NCBI GenBank assembly: GCA_008692225.1
Contig: VICG01000003.1
Span: 861,501-925,500 of the forward strand
Length of the DNA stretch: 64,000 nt
Direction: 5' to 3'
Source of the DNA: Monilinia fructicola
Taxonomy: Eukaryota; Ascomycota; Leotiomycetes; Helotiales; Sclerotiniaceae
Below the pieces are notes generated by a model. It was given only the letters and a program-made list of their open reading frames with translations, was not told the origin of the DNA and searched no databases. The translations under genes were made by a program, and so were the position numbers. Below are positions 37,594-50,440 of this stretch, piece by piece; position 1 is the first letter of the stretch, and the number at the start of each line of letters is the position of its first letter.

Positions 37594-37606
37594 TATCCAT
37601 GGATAT
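37594..37606. promoter_or_regulatory. Recurrent palindromic word TATCCATGGATAT, copy 2
   Basis: Exact copy, 12 bases after a TACGGAGTA word at 37574. Confidence 0.5.
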
Positions 37607-39619
37607 GAGTAACAACTTTTTGTCCATCTAATCTAAAATCACTCCAATTCAACCAATCATCTCCCTTTGGTAATACAATCAGTGAAAAGATTAAATGGAT
37701 AGGAGACTCTTAAGCTTCATCTCCACTGTATGGAGATACAGTATACGGAGGAATACTTCATTCACACTTCACACTTCACACTTCACACTTCATACTTCAC
37801 ATATCACATATCACACATCACTCGAGCACTAAACTAAAGTCTTTCGTCCTACCTCCCGTCCTCCTTATCAACAACCCCAAGAGAAGAGAAGGGAAGGGAA
37901 GGGAAGAGAAGACAAGTATTACTAGCCAGGTATATGTATGGATAGTCCCGCTCGCCGGTTCTATACAATTCGATCCATTTGATCATGTCCACGAGGATTA
38001 GGAAACAATGAGTCTCATTAAAGTTGTTTATCTGATGACTCGATGAAGAACAAAGACCATTTGCTTTCTTCAATTCACAATCCTATTTGACAATTCCTCC
38101 CCATTCAATTCTCCATTTCATCTGAGCTGGCAATTGCTGCAGCAAGTCCAATATAAGTTTATCTACAGGGCACCAGTAACCTTGACAAGCCATCTTGCAT
38201 ATCTCGTCGCATTTCCCGTCGCAATTCGAATCTTCAGAACACAATTACAAACAAAAAGGACGACGTCGTAGAACCCACAAATCAGTACCTTATCAAATAC
38301 CCACCCATACATGATACTCTCTCTGTACATCCATACATACATCCATACCCTTAGACACAACTAGCTCCTCATACTAGGATTCTAACAATATTCCGCCCGG
38401 CAAAGTATCTTATAGATCCCCGCCCCTCTCGCATGCAAGCAAGTTGAGGATTTTTTTCCTTTGCTACAGCACAGTACCAACCATACAGTACTTTACCCAT
38501 ACGTGCCATCCACGTCCTCTTATTGAATAGCCCCTCTTTCATTTGGATCGGCCCAGGACAGGACAGAATCCTGCAGCATAACGTGCAGAGAACCACTTCA
38601 ACAAATTTATATCGACCGAAGGTAACCCCCACATTAAACACTTATTGCATCCTCTGTGGCTTATGCAGGAGATAGAGCTTCCAGTAAATAGATACCACAC
38701 TACTTTCACTGCTACCCAAGGGATCTATCTTAAACAAACCATTGCCTCTTGCGAAAAGAAGAAAGCCCTTCACCAACCGCCAAACTGAGAAATTTCCAAC
38801 TATTTTTGCTAACGATCAGCTGAATTGAGACAAAGGTTCTGCTTTTGTCTTATTGAGCGTGGGATTTCAACTTCATAAGAAGTGGGATGCATTTGTGGAT
38901 GGATCATCTGAGTTGTTGAAATTTCTCAATTGGTTCTGAGATTACCCCGCTGTTGATGTTCTTGAAGAGAACGCCTCCTTTGTTTATCTTCCAAGGTTGT
39001 TCTCGTCCTTTGACTTCGTCGACTTTGCGAACTTTCCTACGCCACCCAATTGACTTAACATTCTGCCCATTCGAGAATACTTCTTCAATTGAAGATTGTT
39101 TTCTTACAGCACCCGAAAACTACCAAGTCTCCTTGTCTCGCTTTCGTTCTTTTGCTCCGGATAGCTGCAGGTACTATAGCCTGGGAGGGGGCCGGCTTGC
39201 ATAAGTCCCTGGCACTGTGCCGTTGGCGGGAAAACCCGAAAATTGGAGGAGAGAGAAGCATTATGAATGCTCAAATATCATTTATTGTGAGTAATTTTTA
39301 ATTCAATTAGTCTTTGGAAAGTGAAGAGAAAATGGGGGCTGGCATGTTTTGTCGGGTTGTCGCTTGTATAGGGGTCGGAGGATGGATACAACTGAATGGT
39401 TTTTGGATCCAAAGTATGGGTACCTAGTAGGTAGTCTCAGACCACCCATCACTCAATAATTTTCAATTCACTCGAATTTTTGGGAAAAGTGATTGTTGTT
39501 TTTCAATTTGAAGATGTGAATAGTTTCATTTCAAGAGCAGCAAATCTTTATAAAAAGTTTATTTGGCTCTTTTACTCTTGCTCTCTTACCTGCCTTCTTC
39601 TCTTTAACGTCGAGCCATC

Positions 39620-40877
39620 ATGAAGGTGGAATTTTATAAACTCTATACCAATGACAATCCAGAAAATCCATGGACACTACAGACAGCTACTAACAGATAT
39701 CAGAAGGGCGAGTTTAGCCTGATTCATATACCACTGCCTCTATACTCTTTACTTTTGCAACCAATATTGAGAGTGCTGTTACCATATAAGGAAGCAGACT
39801 CTTCAGACGATAGTGAAGATGAAGAAGATAGTCTTATATTCGATCAAGAACATGGCTTTCTCAATATCAGTGTAACCCCAATTGAATGCTCAGTTGTCTG
39901 CCACAAATCGTGGGCCGAGACTATCTTCCAGCCAATTATCGACACTTTGCCCCAAGATGAGAAGAACAAAGTTCAGATATCAACTGATAGCTACATTGTT
40001 TTCTCCGTCGATAGTACTGGTACGGATGCCGGTCAAAGAGTGATGGATCTCACTTCGCCTCTCGCCATGGCCGGAATCCCCATCTTCTTCGTCACAACCT
40101 ACTACACCGATTTCATCCTCGTCCCCTCCAAGGATCGCCACGCAGTTGGTCAGACCCTCTTGTCCCGCGGCTTTGAATTCTCCGAAGAAGAATCCGCCTA
40201 CGTCGTCCCAACCCCTAACTCTCACTCCCGCGGCGCCAGCTCCAACTCCAACCCACCATCCACACCACCCCCGTCCAATATCGCAGAGCTCCAAGCCCGC
40301 ACTTTCAAACATCTCAAGCGTCGAAATGTTAAGCCGTTCGTACAACCTGGTCTACGCCTCATTCAATGCTCGGGTCGAGATCGCGTCGTTGAAGACCGTC
40401 CAATCTCCAACGGTCATAGCAATGGGGCGCATCCTCCCTCCCCTCTCGACAAACTCAATACCCGCCTCTACATCGCCATCATCTCTGCTCTCATCCACCA
40501 ACCCACCTTTCTCTCCCTCACCATCTCCCTCGAAGAAGGCTCATCTCTTCTCCTCGACAAAACTCTCCTCCCTCTCTTCGGCGCCTCTATCCAGGGTGAT
40601 ACGGATGGAGACCTCGTACCCATTTTCCTCGACCTGGTAGACCTACCACTTGAGAGTACGGGCATCGTGTGTGGAGTTGCGGGGAGATTGGTGGACGAGA
40701 TGCGGCTCAATGATAAGCCGGAAGAAGAAGGCGGCAACGTTTTTCGGCCGGGAGTTATCATACCTGAGTACCGCCAGAGCGGGTGCCGTCGTGCTAAGCG
40801 GGGTGGGAAGCGAAAGAGCCCTCGAGATGCTGGGGGGCTTACTGGATCGGGAAGCTGGAGGCGAACAGATCGTCTGA
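39620..40877 (+). CDS. ACT-domain protein of the CASTOR/GATS-like family
   Basis: ATG is at 39620 (MKVEFYKLYTNDNPENPW). The protein shows paired ACT-type regions: LNISVTPIECSVVCHKSWAE with SYIVFSVDSTGTDAGQRV and MAGIPIFFVTTYYTDFILVP, then later LYIAIISALIHQPTFLSLTI and LESTGIVCGVAGRLVDEM. CASTOR proteins sense arginine for TORC1 in animals; fungal members are uncharacterised, so a nutrient-sensing role is only inferred. As written the frame continues to 41488 with unrelated GC-rich residues. Removing one T from T5 at 40740-40744 instead gives GRELSYLSTARAGAVVLSGV and EMLGGLLDREAGGEQIV with stop at 40877, which completes the last ACT domain. The corrected length is about 419 residues. A linker rich in Ser/Pro separates the halves. 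Confidence 0.75.
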
Positions 40878-43800
40878 GGGGGGCCGGGACGGAAGCCGAG
40901 GAAAAGCCAAAGACGACACGGCGCGGATTGCGCCATCGTAAAAACATCGTCGCCACCGTTGGGCAAGTTGAAATCGGGACCCACACGCTCGAGACTCCAC
41001 CCTTGAGCGTTCCACAATCGACGCGCGCATCTTTGCACGTGGGGAAACAGGGGCAGCGGGAAAACCCTCTCGCGAGGGATGGCGCTGGGTGGTCGTCTCG
41101 CACGCGTGCATGCATGCATGGACTTGGCCTTTTCTCGTGGGGTTGCAGCGCGGGGAGTATATATATTGCATTGCGTTGCATTGCATGCATTGCACTGTGT
41201 TGTGTTGTATTGTATTGTATCGATTGCGTTGGCGCGGAAGGAAATCGGAATGGGAATGGGAATGGGAACGGGGGAATGGATATCAAAAAAAAAATGACCA
41301 CAAAATGGGGGCACGGCATGGGGAGTGGATGGGATTTTGTCTTTTCTCTGTCTCTTTTTTCTTTCTCTCTTTCTTCTCCGTGCCTTTTCGGCATGCGCTG
41401 TTGCGGAAGGGGAAGGGAAGGCCTTGGCGTAGTATGTAGCGAGTGCATGGCCCGCATGGCCAGCAGAGCACACATGAGCTATCGATAAATATGCATTCCT
41501 ATCTGAAGACTCCCCTCAACTGGTGCATCTCGGGCGTGGATTCTGACGTGTGCGTCGCCGTGCGTGTGGGCGTATCTGTTTGAGGAGCTTGGGCGATGGG
41601 TTGGTTAGCTGCATCGTGTTGCGGGATGAAGAGCGGGTTTCGTGTCGCCTGGGTTGCTTTGTGGATTGAGGATCCCGCGGTATCGTTTCTGGGGGAGGGG
41701 GGATGTGGTTGCTGGTTTGCGTTGGGGGTTGGGGGTTGCGGTTGGTCGTGGATATGAATATGAATATGAATTATTATCGAGGATGTTTGCTGTTTGGTGG
41801 TAGAGGGGGATGAGCGTCTTTGCTGTTGGGTGGCAGAGGAACTTGGTTTCGCATTGGGTTTCGCATTGGGATGATGATTTGAATCTGTCACTTCGGGACT
41901 CGAGAGTGGTTGGCTGTTTTGTTATTTGGGGTGGTGAGGGTGTGGTTTGGGGATATGGGTCACAGCATACAGCATGCAGCATGCAGCATCCCCTTCATTA
42001 ACCATCAACAATCACGCAAGAACAACATTGGAACGATGGACGATGAATGAGGAATGATGGATGGCGTTGAGTTTAATATAGCTCTGTATGTAGGGAACCG
42101 AGATGGCCATATACATGTTTCTACGAATGCCAAGCTTTGAGATCAAGCTCAGGCTCAAGCGCAGGCTCAAGATCCCGTACAATCGAAATTGAAACGAAGA
42201 TCCAGGTGATGATACGGGTTGCGTGATTGGTATGTGGATTTTAGAAGGTGGTTTTGGGGAATGGGTGGTGTGGTGTGGATGTATGTGGTGGTGATGTTGT
42301 GGTGATACAGGTCGTATGTGCTTTGTCGGAAGTGTAGTTTTAGCTCCGCTTTGAAGGGTGGCTTGGATTTGGGGTTTTTGGTAGGTAGGTTGGTAGGCAG
42401 ATACGTTGTTGGGGCCATATGGTTAGTTGGGACTTTGATGATATGGGGGTAACGAGCATGAGGGGAGAAAGAATGATGAGGAAGTGAGAACGAGTGTCCT
42501 ATTTCCTCTTGGATGGATAGATGGATGGATGTAAAGACGGGTTTGAGTGGATATCTACTTTATGGTTGTGCAATGAACATGGAGGATGCGTACGTTCAGG
42601 ATGATGGAGTTTAGTCGTTTGAAATTGAACGGTGGAGATGATCAGGTCGACGGATTGCGTATGCAGGGGGAGATCGCGAGAGATGAAGCTGGCGGCGGGC
42701 GGCTGAAGAAACGATTTGGAGGTTCTGGGTAATGATATTCTTGCGTTGAGTAGGTATGCCGGATATGCAGGGACTTTTATCATGCACGAGGTGTGGAATA
42801 TTCGCGTAGCATTCATGTAAGAAATTGGATTGGATATGATGGCGAGGATTGCGAGATGGTATGGAAGAGTAGTCTTCCCGTGCGGAACTCTCTGATAGAT
42901 CTATCCATGATATAGATTCCCATATAACTCAAGCGATCCGATCAAAAGAATCTGAAAATAACGAGACCCCCTCCCTACCTTGCACTGATATGCTGGTCAA
43001 TTGTTCACCCATCATTCTGGCCTTGGCCTTCTAGCTGTTGAGATTCTAACATTTTCTACCAGCCTAACCTCGTCTCTTGTGTTGACACTTGAACTCCATT
43101 CACTCGTATATCTCATGAAAATCTTAGCCCCGTACATCGAGGGTCCCGCGTTCTATTCATATCCACTTCTGCTGCACAAGTATATCATGGCATAATCCAA
43201 CGACGAGAATGTTATTTCATAACCTTCCCCACTTACAACCTCCCCCAGGACGAAACCCTCTGAAGCGAATTCTCGGGTTCCTGTTCTCGCATACAGAGGG
43301 GGGGGTAAGTTGAGGGAATGGCAGGATGCAAGAATACGAGAATATCAATGAAGCGCCGGATTCGGAGAGCTGAAGAAGTGGCAAATCCAAGATCTCACAT
43401 TACGTATATTGCTTACCCGACATAAATGATCGTGATAGACGTCACGAACCCGCCCCTTTCTCGACACGATTCTGCATTTTGATGCCGGAGCGGATGTGGC
43501 TGTTCGTCGGTACGTATTGTTGGGATTTGGGGATGGGAGGATAGAGCGCGGCACGTAGTCAAGCGAGCGACAATATCTACCACATCGCAACGAGATGAGC
43601 ACGGAGTCGAGATCCGTTCAACGGCGAAAGGACCCAGCCCGGCCGCATCGCGACATATATCCACCTCGGCAGCTATCCTCGGCAGCTATCCCCAACGACC
43701 ACGAAAAAGAAACACCATCGAGGAAAGTGACGCAAACTCAGACCGACAGAACGTAGCCTCCATCTGCACCTCTGCGAAGGAAATAGAATGTTGTAGATAC

Positions 43801-44054
43801 AACCAGCTGCTAGTCCATCTGTAAATGAAATATATGCGTCGTACTAGAACCAATTCGCGCATGCCACAGCGCCTTTATAATTCTACACGATTGATAAGAC
43901 AATACGGATGATGTATACCGTGATGATATTTGATCATGCAAGCGATACAAGCACATGGGATTTAAGCAATCATCGCATTCTCTTCTTCTATCTGCTAGAG
44001 TGTATGCACTCGAACTGCTTGTATACCGGGAGCGAGGAATGATTGCAGTCAAGA

Positions 44055-44067
44055 TATCCATGGATAT
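44055..44067. promoter_or_regulatory. Recurrent palindromic word TATCCATGGATAT, copy 3
   Basis: Lies within a 16-bp perfect palindrome gatatccatggatatc at 44053-44068. Confidence 0.5.
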
Positions 44068-46015
44068 CCTTGATGTATCTTCGGTATCTGTAAATGCACA
44101 ATGGGGGATAGGATGGAAGATAGCAAGAATATGGTAAAGCGATGGCAATCACAGACACTGTATCAAAATGGATAAACAACCAGAGAATATCTCGAATCGC
44201 CCGATTATCTAGGAGCTGTGGGAATGGAGAGGTTTCGTAGGTTTATAAATCCTCTGCAGATTTATAGACGTGCTATGGAGTGGCGAGTCTTGCCGTGCTG
44301 CGGGGATTGGTGTTTATTGGATTGGCATGAATGAGAATTGATGTGATGGTTGGGTAGTAGAAGTATCTTTGCGTGGAGACGATACAGGAGGTGAAAATGT
44401 TGTACTTGAGTGTATTCACCCACTCGCTAATTTACCCCCTTATCGTGTGTATTTGCCTCGACTTTCTTCTCGGGTGCCAGGAATCCCTACATGCTAGCTT
44501 TGTACCTCGATAAGAACATCCCAAAATTGTCCAAAGATATAGTACTCTCCAGCAGAAACGAAATTCTCTCAATTATGAGCCACATGGTTTAGATGAGAAG
44601 GAGACCCAAGGCCTAGGAAAGCAGACATCGAGGGTTCACTAGCGCCTCCATTATTTTCGGCGGCGGATGTTGGACAATATTTGTCAAAATTTTGGGTCAA
44701 TGTTGGGTAGGATCGATGGTACTTTATTCCCTACGATCGTTCCTATAAGTAGGTGCTTGTTGCCTCTTGTGTGGCCTCGCTTTTGTATATTTACACTGCT
44801 AGTTGTAATATCATTTATCGTCTATCAACCCTAGTGCCTGGACGGTATGAATGATATGACTTCCATATCTATGCCGCAACGCTGAGCTCGAGATATCAAT
44901 GAAATCGAAAGACTCCACTGACAGGAACGCTGTCGACCAATAGGAACTACCTAAGAGTTTTGGAAAGGTAGTTGTAGAACATGAGTAATGTATTTCTTCC
45001 ATACCTCTAGCTATTTGTTGTGCTTCCAAACTTCCTCTTGATCCTGAAGCCCGAGCCACGGGAGATGTAGAATAGTGTACCATTCACTTGAACTATTTCT
45101 GGATGAATTATCCCTCTGTTCTTGGTAGATTGGTGGGAAGGAGTAAAGGTACCCTTTGGAGAGTATCTTTCATTGAGTATTACTGTAACGGAAGCAATGA
45201 AGGAGGAACACACAAGAGGTGAACAACTACAAAGTTTTTGAGGGTTTGGGTTGGATTTATCTCTTGCGGTTTTTGTATATATGCCTTTCATGGATTCCAG
45301 ACTTTGATCCAGGAGATCACAATATAGGGAGAAAGTTGCAAGATACAAAAAGAAACCTACCTCATCATCTCTAGCTTAGCCAATCTTTAATTAACATCAG
45401 GAACCAAGTTTCTCCTCACGTGATGTGCTCCAGACCAACACAATTTATAAAGCCGTCACCTCTGATGCCATCTATACCTTAGACTACACCACACACCAGA
45501 TTAACACCGCAAGCTCAGCTCTCCTCACACAAATGCAATTAGTCACAACACGCCAGACTCAGTCAATCCCCCACACCGCGAGAACGTACAACGTTGAACA
45601 GTGGCTGACGAATACGATATCGCGCAAGACATGTTTGATATACTTGATACATACATGCCGCTCAACTTTCTTTTCATTTGTCAAGGTTGCATGTGCATCA
45701 CATGCAAGTGTGGAGGAAGAGCGCAAGTTTGGATCAGAGGAGAGTATTTTTCAAGATTTTCTTCTCATGGATGCTTATGAATATCGTGCAATTGTCGATT
45801 GACATTCGATTGAATGCATTCATTCATTCAGCTGGACTCTGGAGGTATGTATGTATTAAGTTATGTATCAAGTTAGCGGAGCTACTACTCCGGCCCGCGT
45901 ATATAGCCTGGGGTAGGTAAGCGACCGTCTTAGACATACTGTAGTCTAGCTGGACTCGTTAAGCTCAACCTTATTATTATTGTTATTATTATCATCGCCT
46001 GGGCATCATAAGGTT

Positions 46016-46055
46016 AGATTGCTAGATTGCTAGATTGCTAGATTGCTAGATTGCT
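46016..46055. repeat. Five perfect AGATTGCT octamers
   Basis: Exact tandem array of an 8-bp unit. Confidence 0.95.
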
Positions 46056-46332
46056 GTGAAAGAGAGATATGCAAATACTTGGTAGAACCTTGGAAGGATG
46101 AGAAGAAACCCAGTCAGGTGATATAAGCAATCAAGATTTTCTGATTTCTTTTCACAGTAAGGTTACTGTAACGATGCAACATGGATTTCTTCGATTTTAC
46201 CACTGCATGATTTTCAACAAGGTGGAGAAAGAAGGATTCTGGGGGAGGGAATGGGAAGCTTGGGGTGATGAGCTAATCCTTGTGATATATCACCACATTA
46301 ACCTCTTTGGGAGTAGTGCATGACATAAATGG

Positions 46333-46345
46333 TATCCATGGATAT
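46333..46345. promoter_or_regulatory. Recurrent palindromic word TATCCATGGATAT, copy 4
   Basis: Fourth exact copy, 2.0 kb upstream of the opsin start. Confidence 0.5.
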
Positions 46346-48369
46346 CTCGTCTCTCCTCTTTGAGAGAGATGATAATGGGATGAGAATCATGTACTCCAGA
46401 GTCAGTACGCATGGATGTTGGTTGGTCCTCATCAACCATGTACTCATATGGCTATTTTGTAGCGTTTTCTCTTTTGATATTGGTTGGTACGTTCCAAGGT
46501 TACTTGTACATGCTCATGTTATTTCTACCTACCTGTGCAAATGTCTACCTGCTCAACGATATAACATAGAACTACCTACCAGGTAGATAATAGTGATTAG
46601 ATACCCGTCTACTTACCTTCTATCATCCATACTTCCAAGGTCTTCTCAGACTATGCCTACCTACCACGGTGCCTCCTACGGTACAATCATAATCTTCATA
46701 CATTTCATTTGAAGCTCCCAAGGTAATTCATTCATTCATCCATTCATCCACTTGCATTCACTTGCATTCACTTGCATTCACTCAACAAATAATGTCTCAG
46801 ATCTCATCAAGCTCAAAGCTTCTCATAGCTCTGACCTCAAGACATTAAGCTCTAACCCAATCATAAGCCAAATTAGCCAAATTAGCCATCAACCATCAAC
46901 CAATCAATCAATCAGCCAATCAATACACTTCAACTAAAGATCTCCTCATTTCGATGACATCAATACAGTACAGTCAAAATAAAACATCCTTGTTGTAACA
47001 TCAAACCCGTGGACACCTACAAGTAATAAGAAGATTTTAACAAGCTGGAAATGGCAGGAGACATTTTCAAATATATCCCTATTTTATTCAATCCATCTTT
47101 TACATTCCTCACCTGCATTATCAATGAGGTTCTAAGAACCTTGGGAGATGAAGAGAGGCGAAAAGGACGCGAATAAGTATTAGTAATCAAGATAAAGATA
47201 AAGATATAGATCTATGACCTGGAATTTATATTATGCAGGTGATAATAAGTGACTGGAGTGAGACGTTTGAATATCAGATAGCTACCTATAGCTATAAGGA
47301 AGATATGATATAATATGATATGATATGATGTATAAGATATAAAATATTGATTAGCTACACACTTGATATTTATCTTCTTTGATGCCATTAATTTAATATG
47401 TATGTACCTAGGTATGCATATTAGATGTTGGATATTAGATGTTGGATGTTGGATGTTGGATGTTAGATGCTAGAGCTAGATGCTAGATGCTAGACGCTAG
47501 ATGCTAATTAGATGCTAGATGCTCCAGGGCTACTTTTGACTGCCCAGATATGATCAATTCTCATTCCAGCCTACTTACTCAATTAGCTAATTCCCTACTG
47601 ACCTACTTTCATATCCAGTACTTCTACTTGGTCTTGTTTCGCTCCTTTCCTTTTTCCTTGAATTTACTTGTACTCTACCTGTCTACCAATCTACCAACCT
47701 ACCTACCCCGCTCCCTCCCTCCCTCCTAGGTCACGGGTAGCTACCTAGTATGTATCTTCAGCTACCTCGCCCAACTAGGTAATTAATAAGAGATTCCATT
47801 ACAAGTAGACATGGACTTCCCCATAATTTGATCAAAGGAAACGAACTTGGATCTGGATTTATCCCATTCAATAAAAGTACGAGGTATTTCCATCGCCATC
47901 GTACTTTCCCCCTCCGTGCATCAGGTTGCCATCAGCCAATCCAATCCAATCCAATCCATCCCAATCCATATCATTCATTACCTCTTTCCAAGGTCAAGGT
48001 TATCCTTTGTTCTTGCTTGACTGGAACTTGATTGGTAAGTAAAAGTAGCAAACCTTTCCAAGAAGGTCAAGACCTGAGCCTTTGATTTGCCTTGAAGAAG
48101 TTAGTCTGACTTTCTTATTTTTACTTTAATTCCTACTCCTCTTCTTCTCCTCCAGCCTCCACCTCCGTCATCCTCTCCTCTCCTCTCCTCTCCTCTCTCT
48201 ACTTCCTTTTCTCCTTCTTAATCTTCATATATCTTTCATCAATTCATCAGTTTCTCAACTTGATTACTTTTACTTACGCGTCAATCATAAAGTAAGATAT
48301 TACTTCTTACTTCTCACTCATACTTCTGAAGAAATTCAAATTACTCTATCGAATCGAATATCAATCAAC

Positions 48370-49433
48370 ATGCTTGATCCTATGCAAGCTCTCGATATGG
48401 AGGCCTTTAGAACGGCGACTTCTTCTCTCTTGGTCCCAACAACCACTCCCACTCCCTCAGTCTCCCCAATTCCAACTGTCGTTCCCAATGTTCCAACATA
48501 TGAGACCATTGGTCAGTCGGGAAAGAATACACTATGGGTCAGTTACCTCGAGTCTGATACATTTGTTATTGATGGGCTAATTGGTGATACAGGTTGTCTT
48601 TGTGATCATGTTCCTCTCAACTCTTACCTTTTTCTACTTGGCTTGGAGAGTACCAGTGGTAAGTGTTTTGCATTCCAGGGCTTCTCATTCTCTCAATTTA
48701 GTACGTACTGGGTGCTAATCTGATCGTGTTGTAGCAAAAACGCCTCTTCCATGTCATCACTGCTTTCATCACTCTTTTCGCCACTCTCTCATACTATGCC
48801 ATGGCAATTGGTGATGGAAACGCCCTGACGCACATTGTCATCCGGGAAGCACATAACCATACTCCAGATACTTTCGAACACATCTACCGACAGGTATTCT
48901 GGGCTCGTTACATCGACTGGAGTTTGACGACCCCTCTTCTTCTTCTCGATCTTTCATTCCTGGCTGGTCTCAACGGTGCCAACATTCTTGTTACCATCGT
49001 TGCTGATCTCGTCATGGTTTTGACTGGTCTCTTCGCTGCTTACCACAACGATGGAGCTGCCAAATGGGGTTGGTATGCTATGGGCTGCGTTGCTTTCCTG
49101 GTCATCATCTACCAACTTGTGGTTCCCGGTCGTCGTGCAGTCTCCAGCAAGGATGCTAAGACATCGAAGCTTTTTGCTGCCATTGCAGGCTATACTTTGA
49201 TCATCTGGACCCTTTACCCAATTGTCTGGGGTATTGGTGATGGATCCCGCACATGGTCGGTTGATTCTGAGGTTATTGCTTATGCAGTTCTTGATGTCTT
49301 GGCCAAGCCTGTCTTTGGTCTTTGGCTCTTGTTCGCCCATGGGAACAATGCTGCTACATCTGTTGATGGATGGTGGAGCCATGGCTTGTCCAGTGAGGGA
49401 TCCATTCGCATTGATGATGATGAGGGTGCGTAA
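48370..49433 (+). CDS. Microbial-type opsin (light-driven proton-pump type)
   Basis: Exons 48370-48537, 48593-48658 and 48735-49433 (introns of 55 and 76 bp) encode 310 residues with seven membrane helices. The retinal Schiff-base lysine is K269 in LDVLAKPVFG. In helix C, ARYIDWSLTTPLLLLDLSFL, the proton acceptor (bacteriorhodopsin D85) is D139. The donor (bacteriorhodopsin D96) is also Asp, D150. Helix G keeps the second counter-ion Asp at 265. This DTD-type pattern is that of fungal pumps such as Leptosphaeria rhodopsin and CarO, and differs from NOP-1-type opsins with a non-Asp donor. It should sit in the plasma membrane or an internal membrane, acting on green light. A Thr/Pro-rich extracellular N-terminus of about 50 residues precedes helix A. 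No carotenoid genes lie nearby. The upstream DNA has a long CT tract. Confidence 0.93.
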
Positions 49434-50440
49434 ATCTGGGCACAGCACCTCAACTTTGATGATAGTAATCGTGAATGATGTGATGGTGATGGATCAGAGG
49501 AGATGAAATAAATTGTAACAATTGACTGAATGAAATGGTGCGGCCGTCGGAGCATGGAGGAAATGGATTATGAGGTGGTTAGGAGCGCTGGTACTGGCTT
49601 TTTCTTTCACCATTCAAAGGGCATTCGGCATCTGGCATTTAAGCATGGGAAAACCTCTCGTAGTATTTCACTGCAGTATAGAGGATAATGATGAATCTAT
49701 TTACTTTCAAGTGCTTTTCATATTGAAGTTTTGATATCTATCTTTGACTTTTTGTGAGGGAATGTGAGTTGATTGTTCATTGTATAACCATTCCTCTTCA
49801 TTGTACCCCTCTCCTTTCAAACATCTACAGTACATGTATTCCATTTGAATTCAAGTACGAATTGAAAATATGCCCTAAATATGATGATTGGAAGAGCCCT
49901 CAAGCTTACAGCCGGTTATCTGATCATAATTCTCATTTACTCTACACGTGTAACAGAAGCTCAGGGTATGGATTCTCACGATATAGGAGGACCCTATTGA
50001 AAACACTAGAGAAAGGAAAGTGAAGCGATCCTGTAACGTAAATGGAGTTTCGACAGGAAGAGAGGAGAGGAGAGGAGAGGAGAAGAGAGAGAATGGTCAA
50101 GAGAGGGGGGGAGAGAGATAGGGAGACAGGATGTAGGGATGAGAGAACGAGTGTTATGTCGATGATATTTATCGATGTAGCAGGTTGGTGAAAATAGATT
50201 TTGATCTGTTGCTCTTGGATGATGGATGCTTAGATGCCAATGCAGACATACAAACAGACATCAGGTCGGGAGGGAACGGAAAGTATGGGTATGTTGTCAA
50301 TTTGCTCACAAGATACGGCGTTTTTAAATCTGCAACTTTTTATTCATTGATTCATCTATTCCGTAATACTGATAACTACTCATCTTTTGATATCATTTTC
50401 GCAGTTCTCTCATTTCTCTCATTCTTCTCATTCCATAACC
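49434..50440. other. Intergenic between convergent opsin and GUS1
   Basis: 3' flanks of two convergent genes, with a GAGAG purine tract at about 50055-50090. No gene. Confidence 0.55.

Larger units (their letters stand above)
36037..39619. other. Gene-poor intergenic region
   Basis: No credible coding signal in 3.6 kb. It contains two copies of TATCCATGGATAT, two TACGGAGTA words (36172, 37574), a tandem duplication (36834-36950), CACTTCA repeats (37758-37800) and GGGAA/AGAGAA repeats (37876-37912). Confidence 0.6.
40878..48369. other. Large gene-poor region
   Basis: About 7.5 kb without a supportable gene. From 40878 to about 42000 the DNA is GC-biased and open in many frames, so long frames there are shadows. 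Features noted are two TATCCATGGATAT copies, a five-fold AGATTGCT array, a TAGATGTTGGA-like array (47419-47525), a TACCTAGGTA palindrome (47405) and a CTCTC pyrimidine tract (48175-48206) before the opsin. A Thr/Gln/Pro-rich minus-strand frame at 41499-41891 is not called. Confidence 0.55.

Noticed and set aside
40468..41475. 335- and 276-codon minus-strand frames
   Set aside because: They lie antisense to the end of the CASTOR-like gene in GC-rich DNA where several frames lack stops; no family features.
41499..41891. 130-codon Thr/Gln/Pro-rich minus-strand frame
   Set aside because: Low complexity (IHIHIHIH), no splice or family support; kept out as unproven.
44811..45348. Overlapping minus-strand frames of 90 and 113 codons
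   Set aside because: They cannot be joined by splice sites into a consistent protein.
46016..46055. Tandem octamers considered as a CRISPR-like array
   Set aside because: Units are contiguous with no spacers, and the genome is eukaryotic; simple tandem repeat.
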